DNA from: CAUZIZ01 sp965219005
GTDB taxonomy: Bacteria; Acidobacteriota; UBA6911; RPQK01; JAJDTT01
Length of the DNA stretch: 64,000 nt
Direction: 5' to 3'
Assembly: GCA_965219005.1 (NCBI GenBank)
Contig: CBDCMS010000003.1
Location: forward strand, 1,798,001 to 1,862,000
The notes beneath the pieces are model-generated. The model did no database searches. It saw nothing but the letters and a program-made list of their open reading frames with translations, and was not told where the DNA came from. The position numbers and the translations under genes are program-made. Shown here piece by piece: positions 19,901 through 28,070 of this stretch; the first letter of the stretch is position 1, and each line of letters opens with the position of its first letter.

Positions 19901-20196
19901 ACAAGCCCGCTCTCCCCGGGACGGTGAGGTACTATCGCGAAGCGACCTCCTCCCAGATCCGCAAAAGCCCCCTCCTCGGTATCGAATCGCAGCTTCGTCA
20001 GCCGCTTCTTCTCATCGGGCCCATGACAGGCGAAGCACCTGTCGGAGAGGATCGGCCTGATGTCCCGGTTGAACTCGACTGCCGTTTCGTCAAGCTTGGA
20101 GGAGGTTGCTGCAGGCGGTCCCGCAAGAGTTATCGAGAGGAGCATTCCAGGAATGCAAAGCAGGGAAAAATGAAAATTAGATCGCACGATCTTCAC
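16990..20196 (-). CDS. PSCyt1/DUF1549/LamG/DUF1553 exported protein, copy 2
   Basis: About 1068 residues from GTG 20196, which follows GGAAGG at 8 bases and gives a signal peptide ending near TLAGPPAA. PSCyt1 has one haem motif CFACH near residue 55; DUF1549 has GCARCHDHKYDPIK. Unlike copy 1 it has a concanavalin/LamG-like insert between DUF1549 and DUF1553 (FDGKRFLEVGDVAEL, FSLSVWVYPTALDGPILGR, WHHVTATYDGSRLAEGTRIY), typical of carbohydrate or matrix binding. DUF1553 has NPLTARVTVNRFWQTYFG and NTPLQALNLMNDVTYVE. An upstream TTG at 20289 would add 31 residues but lacks a ribosome site. Confidence 0.88.
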   Translation of the reverse strand: MKIVRSNFHFSLLCIPGMLLSITLAGPPAATSSKLDETAVEFNRDIRPILSDRCFACHGPDEKKRLTKLRFDTEEGAFADLGGGRFAIVPHRPGESGLVSRITTDIETQRMPPAYSGKKLTEQEIDLLQRWVSQGAKWQRHWAFIQPRRPELPNPDNNSWARSELDLFVLQRLEREGLDPSHEADPATLIRRVTLDLTGLPPIPAEVDAFLTDASPDAYEKVVDRLLQSPRYAEKMASRWLDAARYADTNGYQTDAERSMWRWRDWVINAFDKNMPFDQFTIEQIAGDMLPDATLDQRIASGFNRNHRGNGEGGIVPEEYSVEYVVDRVETTSTVWLGLTTGCARCHDHKYDPIKQKDFYRVFAYFNNVPERGRAFKYGNSAPFIPAPTTAQSEQLEQLEKKLTEAEVQFEALGSEIEKLQRTWEASLAQSSILDWSFDQDLLLRYPLDGALAGQPGGFKDGKPVQARLVGGMPHFVPGRLGAAASFDGKRFLEVGDVAELGFFDRFSLSVWVYPTALDGPILGRNQDKSEVGEDGFTGYSLYLKEGRVQLNLVTRWLDDSLRVEMAEPLELNRWHHVTATYDGSRLAEGTRIYLNGQPSPLNVRLDLLNQDFRRSEPLRIGGAGARRFYGLIDEVRVYTEVLSPQEVAVIALTDSVNQIAALTREVRSPSQSDKLQWCFLEQYAPSQIQKPWQQLQDLRRQKRELVRSFPTVMVMHEGKPRDTFVLVRGAYDKPGEKVLPGVPSFLPQLNEDWDNNRIGLARWLVAPENPLTARVTVNRFWQTYFGVGLVKTAEDFGSQGEWPLHLELLDWLATEFVSSGWDVKALQKTIVMSATYRQSSKVSAELLKRDPENRLMARGPRFRLPAEVVRDQALAVSGLLVEQVGGPSVKPYQPAGLWSDLAGGEDYQRGKGSDLYRRSLYTFWKRTSAPPSMTTFDSGQRETCSVRQERTNTPLQALNLMNDVTYVEASRVLAQRMMEEGGKTPADRIAFAYKMVTARTPRSREGEILMEGFQHHLRGYRDDRKAALELVSQGEHPRNPTLDIAELASYTTVASLIFNLDQAITKE

Positions 20197-20396
20197 CAGG
20201 CTAGCCTTCCGCTGATTGGCTTCTTGAAAGCAATAGAGTAGGAAACTCCTTCTCTCGGCGATTCTAGCCCGGTAGGAAGACAAGGTCAAAGGCAGAAGTC
20301 AGGCTCGGCGGGTTGCGCACGAGGGGCTCCACGCTTAGAGTCTTGCTTGAATGGCGGACTTCCTGTCGCAAATTTCGCAGTTATTGCGACAGGTCA

Positions 20397-20533
20397 GGGA
20401 AGCCTGAAGCGCAAGCGAGGGGTTGGGCCGCCGCGCCATACGTCGACAAACGGGTTCCGAACCGAAGGCACACGGAGAAGCCATGAATATTTTGTGCTGA
20501 TCCCCAACCCCTCGCTTGCGCTTCAGGCTTCCC
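20397..20533. repeat. Palindromic element made from the end of the interspersed repeat
   Basis: A 31-base sequence (GGGAAGCCTGAAGCGCAAGC then GAGGGGTTGGG) at 20397-20427 is repeated perfectly inverted at 20503-20533, with 75 bases between. The arm is the same as the GAAGCCTGAAGCG end of repeat copies 1 and 2. So this is a version of that family with the same terminus on both sides, like a small MITE. It sits in the gap between divergently transcribed genes. Confidence 0.85.
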
Positions 20534-20598
20534 TGGTCACGAGTCCCTGACCTGGACCGAATCCGCGTTTCTTCCTGAATGACCCAGCGTGGCTGGGT

Positions 20599-22266
20599 AT
20601 GAGACTGATGCCAAACACCAAACAGCAGCAGCCAGTCTTAGATCCCTATGCTCGAACTGAGGACAGCTTTCGCGAGCCCCCCCGGACACTCGGGTCGGTG
20701 CTGAGGCATCTGGGACCGGGGGTGATCCTGCTGGGAGCAATCGTCGGATCCGGTGAGCTCATCATGACCACTAAGCTGGGAGCTGAGGCCGGCTTTTTCA
20801 TGCTCTGGCTGGTGTTTGTTTCCTGCTTCGGGAAATTCGTTGTCCAGGCCGAGCTTACTCGGCACACGATCTCGAGTGGAAAGACGTTTCTCCAGGTTTT
20901 CGGCAACCTTCCCGGGCCTCACGTTCAACGTCCCGCGTGGTTGAGCCCCGAGTGGCTGACGACGGTCCTGTTTCTCTCCTTCGCCGGGTTGGGAGTCTAT
21001 ACCCTGCTCGGCGAACGCCGCACTGCTCTTTCCGAAGTGGGAATCGGGGCGGCAATTGTCATCGGTGCGCTGATCTCGGCCGGGGTGATTGCTGCTCACA
21101 GAAAAGAGGGGAAACAGGGTCTCTTCCGTATGGAGATGACCGGGCCCAGACCAGCCGTCAATTGGTTCACGTGGCTGTGGCTGGCGATGTCATTCCTTTT
21201 CTTCATCAATGGAGGAGCAATTCTCGGCGGCGCCGGCCAAGCATTGCAGTTGGCCTTTCCCGATCTTCTGGGCAGCGGTGGCAGCACGAAGTGGGCGGTC
21301 ATCTCCGCCGTGGTCTGTGCCGCCCTCCTGATCAGTGGAAGGTATTCGGTGCTCGAGAGAATCTCTCTGGGCATGGTCGCTACCTTCACCGTGACAACGA
21401 TCGTCTGTACCATCCTGCTGCAGTGGACCGGTTACGCGGTCACGCCTGAAGACCTCGTCCAAGGCCTGTCGTTTTCCTTCCCCAGCCCGCTTGCAGCAGG
21501 CGTCGCCCTGACTGCCCTGGCCATGTACGCCGGTACCGGGATAGCCTGGGGAGAGATGTGTACCTACACCTATTTCTGCGTCGAGAAGGGATACGCTCGA
21601 TTCACCGGAACCAATGTGCCGGACTCGGAGTGGCCGCGGAGGGCTCGTGGGTGGATCCGAGTGATGTACGCCGACGTCCTGTTCGCACTGGGGATCTATA
21701 CTGTCGGCACCATCTGCTTCTACTTTCTGGGAGCCACCATCCTGAATCGGATGGAGCTCAATCCCGAAGGACCCGAGACCCTCAGGACACTCAGCCTCGT
21801 CTACACCGAAAGCCTCGGCAGCTGGGCGGCCACCCTGTTCGTTGTGGGAGCCTTCGTCGTCCTGTTTTCGACTGTTCTGAGCGGAGCCGCCGGCCTCAGC
21901 CGACTGATCGCGGACACCTTCTGTGTCCTGGGATTCATTGATCCGGCGGATTACCCGGAACGCCTGAAAGTGATGCGCATCCTGATCATCGTCACGCTGG
22001 GCCTCTATGCCTTTTCCTACAGCCTCTTCGAAAACCCGCCCCTGATGCTGATGATGTCCAGTATGATTGCGGTCCTGATGTACCCGATCCAGGGTTTAGG
22101 CGCCCTGTACCTGCGCCACCATGATGTGGACAAACGAATTCTCCCCGGGCCGCTGATCACAACCTGGCTGTGGATCTGTGGGATCGCAATGGCTCTAATC
22201 TCTCCCGGGGCAGCGCTGTTGGCCCTGGCCATTTCACAGGGGTGGATCCAAATGTCCGGGGGATGA
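20599..22266 (+). CDS. Nramp-family-related membrane transporter
   Basis: A 555-residue integral membrane protein with about 11-12 hydrophobic segments, similar to Nramp divalent metal transporters. The first membrane segment reads LGPGVILLGAIVGSGELIMT. Nramp proteins carry DPGN at this site, and the Asp and Asn bind the metal; here it is GSGE, so substrate or coupling may differ. TM6-like GVALTALAMYAGTGIAWGEM also lacks the classic MPHN-type motif. Likely inner-membrane transport of a cation or other small solute. Start uncertain: an ATG at 20608 or 20599 is possible. Stands alone upstream of the oxidoreductase gene. Confidence 0.75.
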   Translation: MRLMPNTKQQQPVLDPYARTEDSFREPPRTLGSVLRHLGPGVILLGAIVGSGELIMTTKLGAEAGFFMLWLVFVSCFGKFVVQAELTRHTISSGKTFLQVFGNLPGPHVQRPAWLSPEWLTTVLFLSFAGLGVYTLLGERRTALSEVGIGAAIVIGALISAGVIAAHRKEGKQGLFRMEMTGPRPAVNWFTWLWLAMSFLFFINGGAILGGAGQALQLAFPDLLGSGGSTKWAVISAVVCAALLISGRYSVLERISLGMVATFTVTTIVCTILLQWTGYAVTPEDLVQGLSFSFPSPLAAGVALTALAMYAGTGIAWGEMCTYTYFCVEKGYARFTGTNVPDSEWPRRARGWIRVMYADVLFALGIYTVGTICFYFLGATILNRMELNPEGPETLRTLSLVYTESLGSWAATLFVVGAFVVLFSTVLSGAAGLSRLIADTFCVLGFIDPADYPERLKVMRILIIVTLGLYAFSYSLFENPPLMLMMSSMIAVLMYPIQGLGALYLRHHDVDKRILPGPLITTWLWICGIAMALISPGAALLALAISQGWIQMSGG

Positions 22267-22332
22267 TCTCGATGCGGTCTTGATTCTCATAACTCCCGGT
22301 GAACGGGAAACAGCGAAAGCGAGGTTTTCATT

Positions 22333-23346
22333 TTGCTCAAATCGCTAGCCTGCTGCTTGATACTTTCGTCTGGTCTGTTGGTCGCAGCACCTTCCGAAGC
22401 ACTGCTCAGGGTCGGCATTATTGGACTGGACACCTCCCACGCCATCAAGTTCACGCAGATCATGCGTAACCCGGCCTGGAAGGAAAAAATGCTGGGCTGC
22501 CGGGTGGTGGCGGTCTTTCCCGAAGGCAGCCGGGATATCGAGTCGAGCGTGAGCCGGGTTCCCAAGTATACCCAGACCATGCGCGAAATGGGGGTCGAGA
22601 TAGTGGACTCCATCGATGCCCTTCTGGGTAAGGTGGAGGTGGTCATGCTGGAGACGAACGACGGACGCCCACACCTCGAACAAGCCTTGCCCGTTCTGCG
22701 ATCCGGGAAGAGGCTTTTCATCGACAAACCGGTGGCAGGGACCCTGGTTGATACGATTGCCATTTTCGAGCTGGCGCGCCACTACAAAGTCCCCATTTTC
22801 TCTTCGTCTGCCCTGCGCTATGGCGAAAACGTCCAGGAAGTCCGGGCGGGCAAGCAGGGAAAGGTAATCGGTTGCGATACCTACTCGCCCTGCCCTCTAG
22901 AGCCCAACCACCCGGATCTGTTCTGGTACGGCATACATGGGCTGGAGAGCCTCTTCACCGTCATGGGTACCGGATGCCAGAGCGTCACCCGATCCACGTC
23001 GTCTGGAACCGACGTCCTGGTCGGGACCTGGGAGGATGGGCGCATCGGCACCTTCCGGGGTATTCGAGACGGGAAGCGGGGCTACGGAGGAACCGTCTTT
23101 ACGACCGAGGGGACCTCAGCGGTAGGATCCTATGACGGCTACGAACCCCTGGTAGTTGAAATAGTCAAGTTCTTCCGCAGCGGCGTCTCTCCGGTGGAGG
23201 ACTCCGAAACCCTGGAGATCTACGCCTTCATGGAGGCTGCCGATGAGAGCAAACGGCGGGGCGGGACCCCCGTCAAACTGAGCGAGGTGATGGAGAAAGC
23301 CCGCTCGGCTGCGAAAACGAAGATTGCCCAGTATCTGGGCCGTTGA
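22333..23346 (+). CDS. Gfo/Idh/MocA-type oxidoreductase with signal peptide
   Basis: A 337-residue protein. A hydrophobic leader (LACCLILSSGLLVAAPSEA) precedes the dinucleotide-binding start LLRVGIIGLDTSHAIKFTQ, and FIDKPVAGTLVDTI supplies the EKP-like lysine motif of the family near residue 137. Members use NAD(P) to oxidise sugars or related polyols, but the substrate is unknown and an exported form is unusual. Start codon is TTG with GCGAGG 8 bases before it. It is 28 bases upstream of the DapA-family gene and probably the first gene of a four-gene transcript. Confidence 0.82.
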   Translation: MLKSLACCLILSSGLLVAAPSEALLRVGIIGLDTSHAIKFTQIMRNPAWKEKMLGCRVVAVFPEGSRDIESSVSRVPKYTQTMREMGVEIVDSIDALLGKVEVVMLETNDGRPHLEQALPVLRSGKRLFIDKPVAGTLVDTIAIFELARHYKVPIFSSSALRYGENVQEVRAGKQGKVIGCDTYSPCPLEPNHPDLFWYGIHGLESLFTVMGTGCQSVTRSTSSGTDVLVGTWEDGRIGTFRGIRDGKRGYGGTVFTTEGTSAVGSYDGYEPLVVEIVKFFRSGVSPVEDSETLEIYAFMEAADESKRRGGTPVKLSEVMEKARSAAKTKIAQYLGR

Positions 23347-23374
23347 CGATTGGATCCGAAGGAGAAGAAACCTC

Positions 23375-24340
23375 ATGAGCTGGCACGACCATCCCTGGGC
23401 AGGGGTCTTCGCGGCGACTCTCTGTCCCTTCCATGAAGACGAATCGATCGACGAAAAAGGGCTCCGCTCCTATATCGCGGAAGTGGCGGCCGTTCCCGGT
23501 ATCAAAGGCGTAACCTGCAACGGGCACACCGGCGAAGTGATGTCGCTGCGTCCGCGGGAGCGGGCACAAGTGACGTCCATCGTGGCTGAGGCCGCCCGAG
23601 GGCACACTTCCGACGTCAAGGTCATCTCGGGGGTTTCCGCCGAAGGAAGCCTGGAGGCGATCGATCACGCTCTAGCTGCCCGGGAAGCCGGAGCCGATGC
23701 TATCTTGCTGATGCCTCCCCATCACTGGCTCAGATTCGGGCGCAGTTCGAAGACCGCCGCCGGCTTCTTTCAGGATCTGGCAAAGGGAGCCGACATTCCC
23801 ATCATCGTCCACCAGTACCCGGCTTGGACCAAGGCTGGTTACAGCCTCGATGAAATGTGCGAACTGGTCCAGATTCCTCAAGTCGTCTCGATCAAGATGG
23901 GCACCCGCGACATGGCCCGATGGCTGTTCGATTACGAGCAGCTCAAGAAGGCCGAGCCGAGTGTTTCGATCATTACCTGTCATGATGAGTTTCTGCTGCC
24001 GACGCTGCTGGAGGCGAGTGACGGAGCGCTGATTGGCTTCGCCGGCTTCGTACCCGAACTGATGGTAGAGTTGGTCCACGCTGCCCTGGATGGAGACCTG
24101 GCCCGAGCAAAGACGGCACAGAAGGTGGTGGCACCACTGGCTCGCATTGTGTACGCCTTCGGGGAGCCCGGCTCTGGAGCCCACCAGCGTATGAAGGTAG
24201 CGCGCTGGCTGTTGGGGAAATTTCCCAGCACCAACTTCAGACGACCGATACGCCCGCTCTCAGGCCAGGAGGTCGAGCGAATCCGAATCGAGCTGGAAGC
24301 AATCGGCTTCAACTGCACCCAGCATCTACACGCTATCTAG
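23375..24340 (+). CDS. DapA/N-acetylneuraminate lyase superfamily aldolase or dehydratase
   Basis: A 321-residue TIM-barrel protein of the class I aldolase DapA group. The pyruvate-type site is visible: Schiff-base Lys174 in VVSIKMGTRD, Tyr148 in IVHQYPAW, and the GHTGE loop at residues 50-54. Members split or form 2-keto acids (dihydrodipicolinate, N-acetylneuraminate, KDG and related sugar acids). With no lysine genes nearby and a pectin-lyase-like neighbour, a sugar-acid role is more likely than DapA; that is inference. Start ATG 23375 has AAGGAG upstream; a longer frame from 23324 overlaps the previous gene. Confidence 0.87.
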   Translation: MSWHDHPWAGVFAATLCPFHEDESIDEKGLRSYIAEVAAVPGIKGVTCNGHTGEVMSLRPRERAQVTSIVAEAARGHTSDVKVISGVSAEGSLEAIDHALAAREAGADAILLMPPHHWLRFGRSSKTAAGFFQDLAKGADIPIIVHQYPAWTKAGYSLDEMCELVQIPQVVSIKMGTRDMARWLFDYEQLKKAEPSVSIITCHDEFLLPTLLEASDGALIGFAGFVPELMVELVHAALDGDLARAKTAQKVVAPLARIVYAFGEPGSGAHQRMKVARWLLGKFPSTNFRRPIRPLSGQEVERIRIELEAIGFNCTQHLHAI

Positions 24341-24343
24341 ATC

Positions 24344-25372
24344 ATGCCCGATGTAGTTGACGTCTTCTGTCATTGGCTGCCACAACCGTTCCTCGATGCG
24401 GCGTTCGCCCGTTCAGATCAGCACCTTCACATGTTGGAACGTGCCGCGCAGATCCCGGTCATGGTGGATCTCGAAGCCCGCTTCTCGGTGATGGACCAGT
24501 TCGAGGGTTACCGCCAAATCCCCAGCATCGCCTCTCCACCCATCGAGGCCGTAGACGGTCCCGCAGGTGCAGCGGATCTCGCCCGGATAGCCAACGATGC
24601 CCAGGCGCGAATGGTCCGACTTCACCCAGATCGCTTCTTGGGCTTCGTCGCGGCTTTGGCGATGAACAACCCCGAGGCAGCGTTGGCCGAAGCAGAACGT
24701 GCCACCCGGGACCTGGGAGCGGTGGGCGTCCAGGTGTTCACGAACGTCAACGGCCAACCTTTGGACCAGCCAGAGTTCCTTCAACTGTTCGAGGCCATGG
24801 CAGAGCTGGGCAAACCGATCTGGCTTCATCCGGCCCGTGGCATGAGCAGGCCGGACTATTCCACCGAGGAGATATCGAAGTACGATCTCTGGTGGGCGCT
24901 GGGATGGCCTTATGAGACGTCTCTGGCGATGGGCCGCCTGGTGTTCTCGGGACTGTTCGATCGATACCCCGATCTCGTGATCATCACCCATCATGCAGGT
25001 GGGATGGTGCCCATGATGGAGGGTCGCTTCGGGCCCGGCCTGAAGATGCTCGGAACCCGAAACCCGCCCAAGTTGGCAGATGCGGTGGCGACGCCCCTGC
25101 AGGAACCGCCTCTCGAAGCATTCCGGCGGTTCTACGCCGATACGGCGACCTTCGGATCGCAGGCGGCCATCGAGTGCGGCACCGCCTTCTTCGGAGTCGA
25201 GCACATGATGTTCGGCTCCGACATGCCCTTCGACCCGGAAAAGGGACCCGGGTTCATTCGAGAGACGCTCTCGGCGATCGATAAGATGTCCTTATCGTCC
25301 CACGATAGAACGAAGATCCTGAACCAAAACGCGGGATCGGTTCTGGGGTTGGACCATCGGCGTGGAGAGTAA
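24344..25372 (+). CDS. Amidohydrolase-2 (ACMSD-like) family hydrolase or decarboxylase
   Basis: A 342-residue metal-dependent TIM-barrel protein like ACMSD and related non-oxidative decarboxylases. Family segments: GVQVFTNVNGQPLDQPEF, KPIWLHPARG (metal His), VIITHHAGGMVPMMEGR (metal His) and EHMMFGSDMPFDPEKG (metal Asp near residue 295). The N-terminal metal motif usually HxH reads VFCHWLP, so one histidine is replaced. Natural substrates in the family are carboxylated aromatic or lactone compounds; the substrate here is unknown. Three bases separate it from the DapA-family stop, so it is in the same operon. Confidence 0.85.
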   Translation: MPDVVDVFCHWLPQPFLDAAFARSDQHLHMLERAAQIPVMVDLEARFSVMDQFEGYRQIPSIASPPIEAVDGPAGAADLARIANDAQARMVRLHPDRFLGFVAALAMNNPEAALAEAERATRDLGAVGVQVFTNVNGQPLDQPEFLQLFEAMAELGKPIWLHPARGMSRPDYSTEEISKYDLWWALGWPYETSLAMGRLVFSGLFDRYPDLVIITHHAGGMVPMMEGRFGPGLKMLGTRNPPKLADAVATPLQEPPLEAFRRFYADTATFGSQAAIECGTAFFGVEHMMFGSDMPFDPEKGPGFIRETLSAIDKMSLSSHDRTKILNQNAGSVLGLDHRRGE

Positions 25373-25396
25373 TCCTGGAGGCGACCGAAGTCGGAT

Positions 25397-26533
25397 ATGG
25401 CTAAGGGAAGCGTTCATCCATCCGAATCAAGCGCCTGGGTCCAGGCGGACGCTCATGGCGCCGTCCGGCAGGTAACCAGCCACCCCTCGACTCATCATCA
25501 TCCTTTTTTCTACATCCCGGCCTACGATGACGAGATGACGAGATTGATCTTCATCTCTCACCGGACCGGCCAACCCGAGATCTTCGCCGAGATGCGGGGC
25601 TCCCAGAGGCTGATCCAGTTGACCCAGCATGACAAGCTGAGCGAGTGGTCTATTAGCCCCTCCCACGATGGACGCCACGTGTATTTCACCGACGACTCGG
25701 GTGCCTGGAGGGTCCACACAGATTCTCTGAGGGAAGAACAGCTAGCCGATTTTGGGGATGCCGAGATTCGAGAAAAGGGGATGGTGGCAGCCGCCATGGG
25801 CACAACCGCGCTCAGTTATGACGACAATTGGTGGGCCATTCCGGTCAAGACAGGTGACCTGACGCGCCTCGCGCTGATCGACACCAGAAGCGGCAGCCAA
25901 CAGGTGATCCTCGAACGCGATCAGATTGGACATCCGGAGTTCCACCCCAACGATTCGAACCTCCTCCGCTATGCCGGCCCTTACGACAACCGGTTGTGGG
26001 TCATCAACCGGAACGGCAGCGACGACCGTCTCGTCTACAGACGCAACAGCGAGTGCAGGGAGTGGATCGTCCACGAGACCTGGAATCCTGCGTCACGCGA
26101 ACTGCTGGCCGTGAACTGGCCTCATGGAGTGATCGGCGTTGACATCGATTCGGGCGACGTTCGGTCGGTAACGGCATTTAGCGCCTGGCACCCGATGATC
26201 AACCGGCAGGGTTCGCTCATGGTTGCGGACGCGAACTTCCCCGACACAGGACTTCACTGCTTCGATCCCAGCGACGGAGAGGGCAGGCCCCGTCCACTGT
26301 GCGCTTCCCGATCCAGCAATGTAGGCGCCCATTGGGATACGACTCACTGCCCCTATGACGACGGGCCAGTCCAGGTATACGCGCCTCAACACACCCACCC
26401 GCACCCCTGCTTTTCTCCGGATGGCCGGAGGGTTGTTTTCACCTCCGACCGAACGGGCCACGCTCAGGTCTACGAGTGTGTGGTGGACGAGTCTTTGCTC
26501 AACGACCTAGCGGGGGAGCGAACCTACCTCTAG
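25397..26533 (+). CDS. Oligogalacturonate lyase-like beta-propeller protein
   Basis: A 378-residue protein with TolB/WD-like propeller repeats (LIFISHRTGQPEIFA, SPSHDGRHVYFTDDSGAW, HPHPCFSPDGRRVVFTSDRTG). The spacing and the QHTHPHPCFSPDGRR segment resemble oligogalacturonate lyase (polysaccharide lyase family 22), which cleaves unsaturated oligogalacturonides in the cytosol and uses conserved His residues with a metal. No signal peptide is visible. Its place after oxidoreductase, aldolase and amidohydrolase genes supports uronate breakdown, though I cannot confirm catalytic residues. Stop TAG at 26531-26533 directly abuts repeat copy 3. Confidence 0.72.
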   Translation: MAKGSVHPSESSAWVQADAHGAVRQVTSHPSTHHHPFFYIPAYDDEMTRLIFISHRTGQPEIFAEMRGSQRLIQLTQHDKLSEWSISPSHDGRHVYFTDDSGAWRVHTDSLREEQLADFGDAEIREKGMVAAAMGTTALSYDDNWWAIPVKTGDLTRLALIDTRSGSQQVILERDQIGHPEFHPNDSNLLRYAGPYDNRLWVINRNGSDDRLVYRRNSECREWIVHETWNPASRELLAVNWPHGVIGVDIDSGDVRSVTAFSAWHPMINRQGSLMVADANFPDTGLHCFDPSDGEGRPRPLCASRSSNVGAHWDTTHCPYDDGPVQVYAPQHTHPHPCFSPDGRRVVFTSDRTGHAQVYECVVDESLLNDLAGERTYL

Positions 26534-26720
26534 GCTGAAACTTGAATAGTGAACAGTGATGAAGTGATCAGTGAACAGTGTTCGGAAAGAGGTGTTGCCG
26601 TGCACGAATAGACTGCCAGCATTGCGAAACCAAGTCCGGCAGAGCCGCGAACGACTTGACCGTGCAGCAATAGGAACCCCAGTTCCGAGGAGAGAGCTGG
26701 ACAACAGCAGAATCCCCCTA
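26534..26720 (+). repeat. Interspersed repeat, copy 3 (diverged)
   Basis: Starts GCTGAAACTTGAATAGTGAA immediately after the TAG of the preceding gene, in the same 3' orientation as copy 1 relative to its gene. The GAACGACTTGAC and GAGGAGAGAGCTGGACAACA blocks match the others, but the middle has diverged and the GAAGCCTGAAGCG terminus is missing. No reading frame is conserved. Confidence 0.7.
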
Positions 26721-26848
26721 TCCCCGGATCTGATCACAGATCGAATCCCCATTGACTTCATCAACCAGAGCGCCTCTCCGGCCGCCGGAGCGCAGGGAGC
26801 CGATTGATGTCGGTTGGGAGCACGACGGCGTCAGGAAGCAGGCGGAAT

Positions 26849-27963
26849 TCACATACAGGCATGCTCAATCATGTCCGTGTACACCCTGACAGCTTCGTGA
26901 AGCTGTTCCACCGCGATCCACTCGCCCACAGTGTGGGCCTGGGCAATATCACCGGGTCCCAGGACCACGAGATCGAGCGCATCTCCTATCCTGACGGCAT
27001 CAGTTCCGAATGGAACGGTTTGCGGCTCTTTCACTCCAGTCACCTCGCAGGCTAGCCGAACGATCGGGGCTTCCGGGGAAATGTAGTAGGGCATGCCCAT
27101 ACGTGATTGGACTTCCAGTCCGTATTGGTTGGCCTTCTGGGTAATGAGTTCCAGCAGTTCCTCGCTCTTGTCTGCTGGCATGGGCCTGAAGCAAACCTGG
27201 CAGACGGTCTTGGCTGCGGTGACATTCTGTTTGGTGCCCCCGTCATCCATCACCATATTGAAGCCATTTGTGGGAGGCTTGAAATCGTGGTTCATGAATC
27301 GCTCATCGACTCTGACCTTCTTGGCCAGATCGGCCATTTCAGCAAGAAAAGGGGCGATGATGAAGTTCGCCGAGATCCCCAGGTCCATGCTCGTATGGGC
27401 AGCTTTTCCGTGAGCAGTGACAAAGACTTGCGCTCCGCCTTTATGCGAGTACACGGGAACGAGCCGCGTGGGCTCTGCCACTACCCCGAACGTGGGCTGG
27501 GTGTTCCGCAGGAGCTCCGAGGCATCCACTACCTGCTTGACGCCGTGGCCTCCCACCTCTTCATCTGCGGTGGCCATGACCAAGACAGGACGTTTCAAGC
27601 GGGAGGCATCACACTGGGCAGCAGCAACCATGGTGGCCGCCAGTGGGCCCTTCATATCGCAACTACCACGCCCGATGATCCGTCCATCTTTCACCGTCGA
27701 GGAAAAAGCATCCCAATCCTGCTCTTGGCCGGGTACCGTATCCGTGTGGGAAAAAAAGCCAGCCCTCCGGAACCTTCCCCCTTCTTACCAACAATGCTTG
27801 CTTTCCTCTCACCGTTCTCGTCCTCATACTCGAGACGCTCGGTCTCAAACCCATTTTGGACCATGCGTCCCTCAACCAAAGCTGAGATCTCAAGATTGCT
27901 CCAGCGGCTGACGGACTTGATATCGACAAGCTCTTGAGTGAGTTGAACGGGTTCGAGTGTCAT
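26849..27963 (-). pseudogene. M20 family peptidase/deacetylase (ArgE-like), frameshifted in a T7 run
   Basis: The N-terminal part starts MTLEPVQLTQELVDIKS at 27963 and runs to about 27757; the C-terminal part continues in another frame to 26849. The join is a T7 run (A7 on the plus strand, 27751-27757); one extra T restores LAFFSHTDTVPGQEQDWDAF, containing the zinc ligand HTD. Downstream are IIGRGSCDMKGPLAA, ATADEEVGGHG and AEPTRLVPV. The intact protein would be about 371 residues, a cytosolic zinc-dependent deacetylase or aminoacylase such as ArgE or DapE. Homopolymer sequencing error is a real alternative to inactivation. Confidence 0.82.
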
Positions 27964-28070
27964 GGTTTCGTGATCTTTTCGGGAAAAGGAGAATTGTCTG
28001 TAGAGACCGCGGCTATCACGAGCAACCAAGTCACGTCGATAGCTGCATCCTCAAAGGTGTTGGCTGCCAA

